Assembly (NCBI RefSeq): GCF_007994075.1
Contig: NZ_VIWU01000001.1
Location: 3,658,001-3,722,000 of the forward strand
Source: Pseudonocardia hierapolitana
GTDB taxonomy: Bacteria; Actinomycetota; Actinomycetes; Mycobacteriales; Pseudonocardiaceae
DNA: 64,000 nucleotides
Reading direction: 5' to 3'
Position numbers and translations under genes: made by a program. The notes beneath the pieces were generated by a model. It was not told the DNA's origin, ran no database searches, and saw nothing but the letters and a program-made list of their open reading frames with translations. Positions 12,821 to 21,493 of this stretch are shown here, one piece after another. Every line of letters begins with the position of its first letter. Within the stretch, counting starts at the first letter, position 1.

Positions 12821-13528
12821 CTACTCGGTGTGGTCGGCGAGGCCGGCCGCTCGATCCGATGTCGTAGTGCATGCCGGGCTCGGGGAGCAAATCTCGTGAA
12901 GGACGAGACGTTCTGCTATCGCAAGCTCCTGCGGAGTCGTCACATGGACGTTGCCCACGTCACCCGAAACGGTGACGACGCGGTGGCCCCGTTCGACCAG
13001 CAGCCCCGAGTTCTCGACCGGACGCGGCCGGTCGGCGTGCACGGCGCGTAGCACGTCCGCGCGGAACGCCTGGGGTGTCTGCGTGAGCACGAGCTCGTCC
13101 TTCGGCAGTGTCTCGACCACCTGGCCGTCGCGGACCCGCTGCACGACCTCGAGCACCGGGATCACCGGCACGGCGCCGTCGGCGCCGCCGCGCACGGCCT
13201 CCACCACGGCGTCGAACAGCGCGTCGGATGCCAGGGGGTGGGCCGGGTCGGCAACGGCGACGATCGCCGCGTCGGCGGGTACGGCCGCGAGCCCCGAGCG
13301 GAGCGACTCCGACTGGTGGTCGCCACCTTCGGCGACGGCGTCGACCGGCTCGCCCGTCCACGCGCGTCCCGGAGGCAGCACGAGCACGACGCCGTCGCAG
13401 GTGCGGCGCGCGGCCGCCACCGTGCGGGCCACCATCGGCACGCCGCCGACGTGCTCGAACTGCTTGGCCCGCTCGCCGAACCGCCGAGAGGCCCCGCCGG
13501 CCAGCACGATCGCCCAGACTGCGCTCAC
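12821..13528 (-). CDS. IspD/TarI-type cytidylyltransferase
   Basis: A 235-residue CTP:sugar-alcohol-phosphate or methylerythritol-phosphate cytidylyltransferase. It has the Gly-rich CTP loop (LAGGASRRFG) with the KQF Lys, a VAVADPAHPL stretch where IspD usually has HDAARP, and the QTPQAFR motif. The GTG at 13528 has GGAGG 6 nt upstream; the longer frame is not protein-like. Pairing with RfbF and the absence of ispF argue that this makes a CDP-activated polyol for a wall polymer (TarI-like) rather than an isoprenoid precursor. IspD function cannot be excluded. Confidence 0.75.
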   Translation of the reverse strand: MSAVWAIVLAGGASRRFGERAKQFEHVGGVPMVARTVAAARRTCDGVVLVLPPGRAWTGEPVDAVAEGGDHQSESLRSGLAAVPADAAIVAVADPAHPLASDALFDAVVEAVRGGADGAVPVIPVLEVVQRVRDGQVVETLPKDELVLTQTPQAFRADVLRAVHADRPRPVENSGLLVERGHRVVTVSGDVGNVHVTTPQELAIAERLVLHEICSPSPACTTTSDRAAGLADHTE

Positions 13529-13530
13529 TT

Positions 13531-13546
13531 GCCTCCGCTCCGCTCC
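13531..13546 (-). repeat. Dispersed GC-rich 16-mer, copy 2
   Basis: On the minus strand GGAGCGGAGCGGAGGC, ending just before the ispD-like GTG and supplying its Shine-Dalgarno. It is followed on the far side by a GC-rich tract also seen at copy 3. Confidence 0.55.
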
Positions 13547-13706
13547 GGCGGGCTTGCGGGCCCTACGAGGCGCCGCCTTCCGCAAGCCACTACGGCATCG
13601 TTCCGGACGGATGCCGGCCGCCGTGATCGTGCCACTCACCTGATCGGGGGGGACCGCTGGGCACACGCCGCGGCCGCCGGACGCCGGCCGCCACACCGCT
13701 GGTGAG

Positions 13707-13712
13707 TAATCT
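13707..13712 (+). promoter_or_regulatory. -10 element for a leaderless transcript
   Basis: TAATCT, ending 7 nt before GTG 13720. No Shine-Dalgarno is present, so transcription probably begins at or near the start codon. Confidence 0.5.
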
Positions 13713-13719
13713 CCGATCA

Positions 13720-16386
13720 GTGTCGACGCGTACCCAACCGGCGCCGCGAGCGTCGGAGAGGCTGCTCACGGGCTCGCCCGTGGCGCGTCGGCTCCTGCAC
13801 GAGGCCGCTGCGCGTTCCACGTCGACGCGCCGGGTGGACGTGATCGGTCCGGGCGGGCACGGCAAGTCCGCGTTGCTCGACGCGCTCGCCGCGGCGTTCG
13901 CGGCAGCGGGCCTGACCGTCCACCGGGACATCGCCGGTCTCACGGAGCTGGGAGCCGACGACGCGCTCCTGCTCGACGACGCCCACCTGCTCCCCCCGGA
14001 CGCCCTGGATCGGCTCGCGGTGCTCGCGGCGGCGCCCCGCGGCCACCTGGTCGTGGCACACCGGCCGTGGCCGCGGCCGCCCGGCACCGCCGCGCTCGGG
14101 AGCGCTCTCGCGGCCACCCGCCCGCCCGTGGTGCTGGAGGCGCTCGACCGCACCGGCGTCGCGGCGCGGGCCGCTCTGCTGCTTGGGGGTGACGGTCCGC
14201 CCGCGGAGCTGGTGGACCACGTGTTCGAGCAGACCGCAGGCCTGCCGGCGCTGGTCGATCGGCTGCTCGGGGCGCTCCTGGAACGGACCGGGTCGGACTG
14301 CGTACGGGGCGTGCCGCTGCCCGCCGAGCCGCCTGCCGGCCTGCTGGTGCAACTCGGCTACCTGGTGCACGGCCTCGGCGACGGGGTGGGCGCCCTGCTC
14401 GTGGCTCGCGCGCTCGGTGCCCCACTGGAGTCCGAGGTGCTCGTTCCGCTGCTGGGGCTCTCCCCCGACGACGGCGCGGCACAGCTCGACGAGCTGCTGG
14501 AGGCCGCGCGGGCCGCGGGCATGCTCACCGGCGACGGGAGGGCCGTCCCGCTCGTCTCCGCTGCTGTGCTGGCGCGCACCCCGCAGGCGTCCCGGGTGGA
14601 ACTGCGGCGCACCCTCGCCGAGATCGAGCTCGACCGCGGGGGCAACGTGCTCGCCGCGGCCCGCGGCCTGCTGGGCACGGGAGCCAGCGGATCCAGGGTC
14701 GCGGCCGTGTTCACCTCGGCCGCCGAGGAGGCGTTGCGCACCGGGTCACCGGCCGCGGGCGAGCTGTTCGACGCCGCCGTGCGCGCCGGGAGCCCCGCGC
14801 TCGGTCTCGCGGCCAGCCGCGCCGAGGCCGCCGTGCTCACCGGCGACCTCGACCTCGCGCTCACCCAGGCCGACCAGGTGCTCTCCGATCCCGACCGGGT
14901 GCTGCCCGCGGAGGCGGTGCGGGCCGGCACGGTCGCGGCCGCCGTCCTCGCCCACCGGGGGTTGCTCGGCCGCAGCGCGGACGTGTACCGGTGGATGAGC
15001 ACGGCGCTGGAGCCCGCCATGGGCCCCACCGCCGTGCTCGCCGTGCCCGCGCTCATCGGCACCGGCGCGCTCGACGAGGCCGGCAAGCTGCTGGAGGCGC
15101 CCGCGGCGGGCAACGGCATCCCGGTGCGCCCGCCCACCCTGCTGGCAGGCGCCGAGGAGCTGATGGCCCAGGGCGTCTACGACTCGGTGGCCGGGTCGCC
15201 CACCGCGGCGCTGTCGCAGCTGACGCGCGCGGCGTCGCTGCTGGAGGCCTCGCAGCGGGCGGCGCTGCTGCCGGACACCCCGGCCGCGCTCGCGGCGCTG
15301 GTCGCCGTGCACTGCGGTGAGCTCGACGTGGCGCAGTCGGTGCTGGAACGCGCCCTGCGGGTCGGGCTGGGCGGGCGCGGGTCGGTCACCCGCCACCGCC
15401 TCCTGCTCGGTTGGATCGCGCTGTTCCGCGGTGCCACCGGCGCCGCGCGTTCGGCACTCACCCTTGCCTCACCGCCGGGCGCCGTCCTGGAACCGCGCGA
15501 CGAGCTGCTGGCGGCGGCCCTGGACGTCGCGCTCGCCCGGCGGGCCGGCGACCTCGCCGTGCTCATGACGGCATGGGGCCGGGCGCGCGAGGCGATCGTG
15601 CGGCACCCGGTGGACCTGTTCGTGCTGCAGCAGCTCGGCGAGCTGTGGGTGGCCGCCACCAGGCTGAGGGAGTCGAGCTGGGTGCGTCCGCACCTCGACG
15701 AGGCCACCGACCTGCTCTCCCGGCTCGGCGACCCCGCGCTGTGGGCGGCGCCGCTGCACTGGTCGGGCCTGCAGGCCGCGATCCTGTCCGAGAACCGCGA
15801 GGCGGCGAAGCGGCACGCGGCGGCGCTCGAGGCGGCGGCCAACGGCAGCCGGTACGCGGCCGCGATGGCCTCGGCCGCCCAGCACTGGGTCCGGCTCCTG
15901 GACGCAGAGGTCGACGCCGCGGGCGTGGAGGCGGCCGCCCGTGGGCTGCACGCCGTCGGGATGGCGTGGGAGGGCGGCAAGCTCGCGGGCCAGGCCGCGA
16001 TCCGCACCCGCGACCGCAAGGCCATGACGGCCCTGCTCGGATGCGCCCGCGCGCTGCAGAGCACGGGTCCCGCATCGCGCACCGTGGCGGTGGAGGCCGA
16101 CACCGACGGCGGCCCGCGCACGGTGCCGGACACCACCGCGGAGGCCGAGCCCCTGCCGGATCCGGTGTCCGACGGCGCCGAGGGCCCGCTGAGCGACCGC
16201 GAGCGGGAGGTGGCCGGGCTCGTGCTGGAGGGCCTGACCTACCGGCAGATCGGCGAGCGCCTGTTCATCTCGGCCAAGACCGTGGAGCACCACGTCGCGC
16301 GGATGCGTCAGCGCCTCGGCTCGGGCAGCCGCGGCGAGCTGTTCGCCCACCTGCGCCAGATCGTCGGGCCCGGCACCGAGGCCTGA
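13720..16386 (+). CDS. IniR-like ATPase/LuxR-family transcriptional regulator
   Basis: An 888-residue regulator. Residues 43-50 (GPGGHGKS) are a Walker A loop and LLLDDAHLL is a Walker B, giving an N-terminal STAND-type ATPase. A long Ala/Leu-rich helical-repeat region (about 280-780) looks TPR-like. The C-terminal ~65 residues are a LuxR helix-turn-helix (LSDREREVAGLVLEGLTYRQIGERLFISAKTVEHH, quoted in part: TYRQIGERLF). The architecture matches the mycobacterial regulator of iniBAC (IniR), and iniC/iniA homologues follow 1.6 kb downstream. GTG 13720 is preferred because of the -10 seven nt before it; GTG 13702 is in frame. It likely senses a wall-stress signal and activates the ini-like genes. 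Confidence 0.8.
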   Translation: MSTRTQPAPRASERLLTGSPVARRLLHEAAARSTSTRRVDVIGPGGHGKSALLDALAAAFAAAGLTVHRDIAGLTELGADDALLLDDAHLLPPDALDRLAVLAAAPRGHLVVAHRPWPRPPGTAALGSALAATRPPVVLEALDRTGVAARAALLLGGDGPPAELVDHVFEQTAGLPALVDRLLGALLERTGSDCVRGVPLPAEPPAGLLVQLGYLVHGLGDGVGALLVARALGAPLESEVLVPLLGLSPDDGAAQLDELLEAARAAGMLTGDGRAVPLVSAAVLARTPQASRVELRRTLAEIELDRGGNVLAAARGLLGTGASGSRVAAVFTSAAEEALRTGSPAAGELFDAAVRAGSPALGLAASRAEAAVLTGDLDLALTQADQVLSDPDRVLPAEAVRAGTVAAAVLAHRGLLGRSADVYRWMSTALEPAMGPTAVLAVPALIGTGALDEAGKLLEAPAAGNGIPVRPPTLLAGAEELMAQGVYDSVAGSPTAALSQLTRAASLLEASQRAALLPDTPAALAALVAVHCGELDVAQSVLERALRVGLGGRGSVTRHRLLLGWIALFRGATGAARSALTLASPPGAVLEPRDELLAAALDVALARRAGDLAVLMTAWGRAREAIVRHPVDLFVLQQLGELWVAATRLRESSWVRPHLDEATDLLSRLGDPALWAAPLHWSGLQAAILSENREAAKRHAAALEAAANGSRYAAAMASAAQHWVRLLDAEVDAAGVEAAARGLHAVGMAWEGGKLAGQAAIRTRDRKAMTALLGCARALQSTGPASRTVAVEADTDGGPRTVPDTTAEAEPLPDPVSDGAEGPLSDREREVAGLVLEGLTYRQIGERLFISAKTVEHHVARMRQRLGSGSRGELFAHLRQIVGPGTEA

Positions 16387-16402
16387 GACGGCCACCCGTA
16401 TC

Positions 16403-16969
16403 TCAAGCCGGCTTGTGGCGCTGGTAGTGCCGGGCGACCCGGACGCGGTTGCCGCAGCGGGTGGCGGAGCACCAGCGGCGGCGAGGGTGGGCCGGGACGA
16501 ACAGCATGACGCAGCCGTCGGCCTCGCATTGACGGACCTTGGTGACGAGGGGGCCGGCCAGGAACTCGGCGCAGGCCTCGGCGAGCCATGCGGCCAGCTG
16601 TTCGGCGGGTGTCCCCGTGCGGCGGCGCGTCGCGGTGACCGCCGTGCCGCCCCAGGCGAGCTCGAGAACCGCGGGCGCGAGGCGCTGGGCCCGGTTGAGG
16701 GCGTCCAGGTCGTCCGCTGACGGCCGCTCGCCGCGGCGGACGCGGTCGAGGGCGTGGGCGACGTGGTCCCGGACGTTCCGGACGGCCTCGAGGCCGTCGA
16801 CGCCCGGTTCGGTGTCCGCCAGCTCGGCCGCCTCGCCGAACCGTTCGGACTGCAGCACCAGCCAGCTGCTCAGATCGGCGGGGGTGACCAGCAGATCGCC
16901 CGCGACCGGGTGGGTGTTCACCAGGTCCAGGGCCAGCGGTTCCCCGGTCAACGGGATCAGGTAGCTCAC
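16403..16969 (-). CDS. CGNR zinc-finger protein with ABATE domain
   Basis: A 188-residue putative stress-induced transcriptional regulator. The N-terminal ABATE domain begins GEPLALDLVNT. The C-terminal ~45 residues are a CGNR treble-clef zinc finger: two Cys in QCEADGC, then WCSATRCGNR, followed by a basic tail likely to bind nucleic acid. GTG 16969 is chosen because a TAACAT -10 lies 7 nt upstream and family members start there. It is divergent from an alpha/beta hydrolase, which it may regulate. It sits between the IniR-like gene and iniC but need not belong to that system. Confidence 0.85.
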   Translation of the reverse strand: MSYLIPLTGEPLALDLVNTHPVAGDLLVTPADLSSWLVLQSERFGEAAELADTEPGVDGLEAVRNVRDHVAHALDRVRRGERPSADDLDALNRAQRLAPAVLELAWGGTAVTATRRRTGTPAEQLAAWLAEACAEFLAGPLVTKVRQCEADGCVMLFVPAHPRRRWCSATRCGNRVRVARHYQRHKPA

Positions 16970-16976
16970 CGGGCTA

Positions 16977-17051
16977 ATGTTACATCGGGCCGTTGACAGG
17001 TTAGTCAGCCGGCGGCTATACCTAACGCAATATCTTCGACAGAAAGCGTTA
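16977..17051. promoter_or_regulatory. Divergent promoters of the CGNR gene and the hydrolase
   Basis: On the minus strand TAACAT (16977-16982) sits 7 nt before the CGNR GTG. On the plus strand TTGACA (16993-16998) and TATACC (17017-17022) are 18 bp apart, a near-consensus housekeeping promoter for the hydrolase. An inverted repeat TAACGC-N17-GCGTTA (17023-17028, 17046-17051) follows the -10 and could bind a repressor. Confidence 0.65.
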
Positions 17052-17054
17052 GCC

Positions 17055-17948
17055 ATGGTCTCCCCCCTGATCGCCCGCACCGCCCACCGCCACCTCGACG
17101 TCGACGGGGTCCGGGTCTTCTACCGCGAGTCGCTGCCCGAGCGGTCGGATGCGCCGGTGCTGTTGCTGCTGCACGGCTTCCCGTCCGCCTCTCACCAGTT
17201 CCGGCGCCTCATCGACGTCCTGGGCTCCCGTTACCGGCTCGTCGCGCCCGACTATCCCGGCTTCGGGCACACCGAGGCCCCGGAGGACTTCGCCTACTCC
17301 TTCACCCGGCTCGCCGACGTCACCGAGGGCTTCGTGCGGGCGCTCGGCCTCACCCGATTCGTCATGTACGTGTTCGACTTCGGCGCGCCGGTCGGTTTCC
17401 GGCTCGCCGAGCGGCACCCCGAGTGGATCGCGGGCCTGGTCGTGCAGAACGGCAACGCCTACGACGAAGGACTGTCCGACGGCGCCCGTGACTTCATCGC
17501 GCTGCGCCGCGAGACGCCAGGAGCCCACGAGTCGATCCGTGATCTGCTGACCCCCGCCGGTACGCGCATGCAGTACGAGACCGGCGTGCGCGAACCGGCG
17601 GCACTGGCCCCGGACGGCTGGACGCTCGACCAGTACTTCCTGGACCTACCCGGCCGCAAGGAGGCGCAGCTCGCGCTGGCGTTCGACTACCACTCGAACG
17701 TCGAGCGCTACGAGCGTTGGCAGAGCTGGCTGCGCACGTACACCCCGCCCACGCTCATCACGTGGGGCGTCGGCGACCCGTTCTTCCCCGAGCCCGGCGC
17801 CCGCGCCTACCTGCACGACCTCCCGGAGGCCGAGCTGCACCTGTTCGACGCAGGCCACTTCGCCCTGGAGACCCACCTGCCGGAGATCGCCCCGCTCGTC
17901 GCCGACTTCCTCGACCGCACCTGGAACCGGACGGGTGTTCCCCGCTAG
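17055..17948 (+). CDS. Alpha/beta-fold hydrolase, epoxide hydrolase/haloalkane dehalogenase type
   Basis: A 297-residue hydrolase. The oxyanion-hole motif HGFP is followed by a nucleophile elbow VFDFGAP with Asp (D108) rather than Ser, an acid D241 (GVGDPFF) and a catalytic His H268 (DAGHFALE). An Asp nucleophile points to epoxide hydrolase or dehalogenase chemistry through an ester intermediate. The cap domain lies at about 135-215. The ATG at 17055 has a weak ribosome site; a strong TTGACA promoter lies upstream. It is divergent from the CGNR gene. Substrate unknown. Confidence 0.86.
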   Translation: MVSPLIARTAHRHLDVDGVRVFYRESLPERSDAPVLLLLHGFPSASHQFRRLIDVLGSRYRLVAPDYPGFGHTEAPEDFAYSFTRLADVTEGFVRALGLTRFVMYVFDFGAPVGFRLAERHPEWIAGLVVQNGNAYDEGLSDGARDFIALRRETPGAHESIRDLLTPAGTRMQYETGVREPAALAPDGWTLDQYFLDLPGRKEAQLALAFDYHSNVERYERWQSWLRTYTPPTLITWGVGDPFFPEPGARAYLHDLPEAELHLFDAGHFALETHLPEIAPLVADFLDRTWNRTGVPR

Positions 17949-17980
17949 CAGGCGCCCGCGCACAAGATCGGCGGTACAAC

Positions 17981-17997
17981 GGCGCCGTGGCGGCGCC
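17981..17997. terminator. Short hairpin between convergent genes
   Basis: GGCGCCG-TGG-CGGCGCC, a 7-bp perfect stem with a 3-nt loop, 33 bp after the hydrolase stop and 6 bp from the iniC stop. Confidence 0.5.
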
Positions 17998-18002
17998 CCT
18001 CG

Positions 18003-19499
18003 CTACTCGCCGTAGGCCTGGCGCATGCCGGCGAGGATGCCCTCGCAGCTGCGAACCACCTCGCGCGACACGTCGGCGACCGCACGGCTGGACATCGGGC
18101 TCTCGCCCCTGCGCCGCCAGCGACCCGCCGCGTCGAGGGCGGCGTCCCACACCTCCTGCGGGCCCGCGTCGGGCTCCAGGCCGAGCCGGGCCGCGGCCGA
18201 CCCGCCGTCGCCGCCCAGCAGCCGCTCGGCCTCCTGCAACACGTCCTTGGGCAGCTTGATCGCGCCGGCGCGCAGTGCGGAGAGCAGCCGAAGCTCGGCG
18301 AACTCGTGCGCTCCCGCGAGGATGCGCTCCACGTCGGCCGCGAGCGGCGCGGTGTCCGGACGGGGTTCGCGGGTGAGCACCAGGTCGACCGCCAACAGCG
18401 CCGACCGCGCCTTGAGCAGGTCGCGGCGCTCCGTGAACTGCGTGGCGAGCACGCTGCGCAGCTCGTCGAGGCCGCTGCGCTTGACGAGCTCGGCCGAGAT
18501 GGCGTTCGGGTCGGTCATGCCCTGGCGGATCAGCGTGGTCGCAAGCCGCACGCCGAACATCCCGAACCGCTCCATCAGCTGGGCACGGGTCTGCGAGTCG
18601 GGGGCGTCGCGCGCGTCGAGCTCGGTGCGGGAGAACCGGTCGGCCGACAGCAGCATCGACTCGATGTCAGACCGGGGCATCGCGGCCAGCGCGGTGAGCG
18701 CGGTGAACTCGCCCTGGCGCATCGTGCGGCCGGTCTGGGCCAGCAGTCCCGCGACGGCCACCACGGTCTGGCACAGCCCGCGGATCTTGTCGTCGGCCCG
18801 GTAGCGCCGGGCGATCTTCCGGGCGGACGTGAGCGCGTTCAGCCGGCCCGCGCCGATCTCGTCGGCACGCGAGAGCACGCCGATCGTGTTCACCGGCGTG
18901 GCCCGGGCGACGCCCTGGTCGAAGAACGACTCGAGGAATCGCACGTCCGTGTTGTGCAGGTGCCGCATCAGGTAGATGACGGCGTCGGCCTGGGTGGGGG
19001 CGTCCTCCGGCGCGAGGAACGCGCCCGCACGCGACGACGTGTCCGCCGACAGCGATGCGATGCCCGGGGTGTCGATGAGCGTCTGCGTGCGCAGGCTCTG
19101 CGACGGCCATTCCACCTCGAGCTTGTCGACCTTCTCCACCGGATAGCCGTGCAGGTCGAACGAGAGCCCACCGGTGGAGCGGTTGATCGTGAGCTGCTGC
19201 GGCTCCGAGCCGCGCGGGTACATCGTGACGCGGGGGAACTGGGCATCGACGTACCAGGTGACGACGCGCGTGCACTCGCCGGCGTCCGTCGGGGCGATCT
19301 GCTCCCCGACCAGCGCGTTGAGCAGCGTCGACTTGCCCGCCTTCACCTTGCCGGCGATGGCGACCCGCAGCGGCTCGTCGAACCGCTGGAGGTTGTGGGT
19401 GAGCCAGCCGTGCGCCTGCGGGCTGTCCTGGTAGGCCTCGATGGCGTGGCGCAGCAGGATCCGGACCGCGGCGCCGAGCGGGGGTGCGGGCGCACTCAT
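18003..19499 (-). CDS. iniC: Dynamin-like GTPase IniC
   Basis: A 498-residue dynamin-family GTPase, close to mycobacterial IniC (about 490). The P-loop GKVKAGKS is at 50-57, the G3 motif DTPGIASL follows at about 140 and a weak G4 (SRADEI) at about 210. The C-terminal half is helical, as in bacterial dynamin stalks, with no obvious membrane helix. Its ATG overlaps the TGA of iniA (ATGA), so the two GTPases are made together and probably act as partners at the membrane. In mycobacteria this pair is induced by wall-active drugs and has been linked to membrane fission and drug tolerance. Confidence 0.9.
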   Translation of the reverse strand: MSAPAPPLGAAVRILLRHAIEAYQDSPQAHGWLTHNLQRFDEPLRVAIAGKVKAGKSTLLNALVGEQIAPTDAGECTRVVTWYVDAQFPRVTMYPRGSEPQQLTINRSTGGLSFDLHGYPVEKVDKLEVEWPSQSLRTQTLIDTPGIASLSADTSSRAGAFLAPEDAPTQADAVIYLMRHLHNTDVRFLESFFDQGVARATPVNTIGVLSRADEIGAGRLNALTSARKIARRYRADDKIRGLCQTVVAVAGLLAQTGRTMRQGEFTALTALAAMPRSDIESMLLSADRFSRTELDARDAPDSQTRAQLMERFGMFGVRLATTLIRQGMTDPNAISAELVKRSGLDELRSVLATQFTERRDLLKARSALLAVDLVLTREPRPDTAPLAADVERILAGAHEFAELRLLSALRAGAIKLPKDVLQEAERLLGGDGGSAAARLGLEPDAGPQEVWDAALDAAGRWRRRGESPMSSRAVADVSREVVRSCEGILAGMRQAYGE

Positions 19500-21319
19500 G
19501 CGGCACCTCCCGCCGTCACGGCCGGTCGTCTGTCGCTCACGAGCGCCTTGGCGCGCTGCGCCATGCCGTCGATGCGGGCCAGCTCGGCCTTGAGGTCCTT
19601 GATCCGCTTCTCCCGGCCTGACGTGTTGGTCTTCAGGGCGTTCTGCGCGGCCTGCACCGATGCGGCGATCGAGGTGCTCATCTCCTCGGCGAGCGCGCTG
19701 AAGTGGTCGCGCAGCTGGCGCTGGGTGCGCCGCAGCATGTCGGTGGAGTCCTTGCCCACCTGGAACGTGACCTCGTCGATGTGCTTGCGCACCCCGTTCT
19801 TCGCGTCGCTGCGGCGCTTCTGCAGCATCCGCTTCTTCTCGTCGCGCACGGCCTTGATGCCCAGGAGCACGCCGGCCGGGGCGCCCGCGAAGATCGGCAG
19901 CCCGGCCAGCGTGCCCAGCATGCCGAACATCAGCATGCCGCCGTAACCGCCCTGCATGCCTTTGAGGAGCTGTCCTCCGCGGGTGAGTTTCTCCACCTCC
20001 GGCTTGGTGAGCGCGTCGACCTTGCCGGCGATGCCCTCGTCGTCGAACCTCAGCTCGGGCATGGCGATGTCGGCGCCCGCCGCGAAGTGCTCGGCCACCT
20101 GCGCCGCGAGCCAGCGCGCCCGCTCGGCCGCCCAGACGAAGTTGGCCGATGCCGCCGAGGAGATCTGCTGGTGGAACCAGTCGGAGAACTGTTCCCACAC
20201 CTCGGCCGGGTCGGAGTCGTCGATGAGCTGCTCGGCCTCGCGCCCGATCGTGCGCAACCGGTCGCGCAGGTCGTAGCCGATGTCGGACTGGAGGTCGGCC
20301 ACGCCGTCGTTCAGGGTGATCTGCCAGCGGGACGAGCGCTGCTTGAGCTCGTCGGCACGTGCCTTCGCCTTGGTCAGGTCCTCGACGAGGGCGTTGACCT
20401 TCTGCGGGTCCTCCAGGATGGAGAGCTCGGCCTTCATGCCGGACGACAGCTGCTCGGCCACCGAGAGCACGTCGTGGCTCGTGGAGCGCCGGTCGAGCTC
20501 GTCGGACTGCGCCACGACCTTGTGCAGCAGGTAGTCGACGAGCGGCTTGAAGCCGGACTCGTCCATCAGCTCGGTGTCCTGCTCCTTGGCCGCGTGCAGC
20601 CGCAGCACCGACGACACCGGGAAGATCTCGGCGTCGACACCCGCCCTGCGGAGGTGGCCGCGGTCGAGCTCCTCGATGCGCCGCCAGTGCGGGTAGAGGT
20701 CGGTCTTGGTGAGCACGCACGCGACGTTGGGGCACAGCTTCATCGCCGCGTCGAGGAACTCGAGCTCGGGGGCGGTGTACTCCTGGGCGGCGTCGGAGAC
20801 GAGCAGCACGGCGTCGGCGCCGGGGAGGGCGGACATCGTGGCCGCGCCGTGGGCCGATCCGAGGCCTCCGACGCCCGGGGTGTCGACGAGCACCAGCCCG
20901 CCGGACAGCAGCTTGCGCGGCAGCCCCACCTCGGCGTAGCTGATCAACGCCTTGTTGCCCGGGTTGCCCGCCTCGGAGACGTGCTGTGCCAGCTGGGTGG
21001 CCTGCACCGCGGTGCGCTCGGCGGAGTCGGCCGACTCGCTCTCGCGCACCAGCTCGGCCTTGGTGGTCTCGGCGTACTTCACCACGGTGGGCACCGCGGT
21101 GGCGACGTCGTCGTCCACCGGGCACACGGGGGCGTTCACCAGCGCGTTGACCAGCTGGCTCTTGCCCTGCTTGAACTCGCCGACGATGAGCACGCGCACA
21201 TCGGGGTCGGCGAGCCGCTTGCGGGTCTGGAGCAGTCGCCCACCGAGGTCGGGACGCTCGTAGGCGGTGGTTGCTTTCAGCGCGAGGTCGACCAACTCGA
21301 CCGCTGCGGGAACCGCCAC
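19496..21319 (-). CDS. iniA: Dynamin-like GTPase IniA
   Basis: A 607-residue dynamin-family GTPase (mycobacterial IniA is about 640). Motifs: G1 GEFKQGKS (47-54), G2 Thr in AVPT, G3 DTPGVGGL, G4 TKTDLYPHW. A hydrophobic, Gly-rich segment at about 458-486 (MLMFGMLGTLAGLPIF) looks like the membrane-inserting tip of IniA. The ends are helical. The start is GTG 21319 with GAAGGA upstream. It overlaps iniC and lies 174 bp downstream of an iniB-like gene on the same strand, reproducing the iniB-iniA-iniC order, though a strong hairpin sits in that gap. Inferred role: membrane remodelling under envelope stress. Confidence 0.92.
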   Translation of the reverse strand: MAVPAAVELVDLALKATTAYERPDLGGRLLQTRKRLADPDVRVLIVGEFKQGKSQLVNALVNAPVCPVDDDVATAVPTVVKYAETTKAELVRESESADSAERTAVQATQLAQHVSEAGNPGNKALISYAEVGLPRKLLSGGLVLVDTPGVGGLGSAHGAATMSALPGADAVLLVSDAAQEYTAPELEFLDAAMKLCPNVACVLTKTDLYPHWRRIEELDRGHLRRAGVDAEIFPVSSVLRLHAAKEQDTELMDESGFKPLVDYLLHKVVAQSDELDRRSTSHDVLSVAEQLSSGMKAELSILEDPQKVNALVEDLTKAKARADELKQRSSRWQITLNDGVADLQSDIGYDLRDRLRTIGREAEQLIDDSDPAEVWEQFSDWFHQQISSAASANFVWAAERARWLAAQVAEHFAAGADIAMPELRFDDEGIAGKVDALTKPEVEKLTRGGQLLKGMQGGYGGMLMFGMLGTLAGLPIFAGAPAGVLLGIKAVRDEKKRMLQKRRSDAKNGVRKHIDEVTFQVGKDSTDMLRRTQRQLRDHFSALAEEMSTSIAASVQAAQNALKTNTSGREKRIKDLKAELARIDGMAQRAKALVSDRRPAVTAGGAA

Positions 21320-21392
21320 GCCGGTCCTTCCCTCCTCGTCGTCAGATGCTGACCCTCGCCCCGATACTGGCTCACCGGATCGGCCGCTACGA

Positions 21393-21440
21393 CACCGGCC
21401 CCGCCACCTCGGGTACTCCCGTGGGGTGGCGGGGCCGGTG
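21393..21440 (-). terminator. Hairpin between iniB-like 1 and iniA
   Basis: Perfect 16-bp arms (21393-21408, 21425-21440) with a 16-nt loop, 54 bp past the iniB-like 1 stop. It would end or attenuate transcription before iniA, setting a higher level of the IniB-like protein than of the dynamins. Confidence 0.7.
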
Positions 21441-21493
21441 GCGCGTCACCCGGGGAGGCTACAGCGCCGGTCACCGGGCGGTGCGGCCAGTGA

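Noticed and set aside
12821..13696. Longer start at 13696 for the IspD-like gene
   Set aside because: The extra 56 residues are Arg/Pro/Gly-rich shadow sequence; GTG 13528 has a good ribosome site and the domain begins there.
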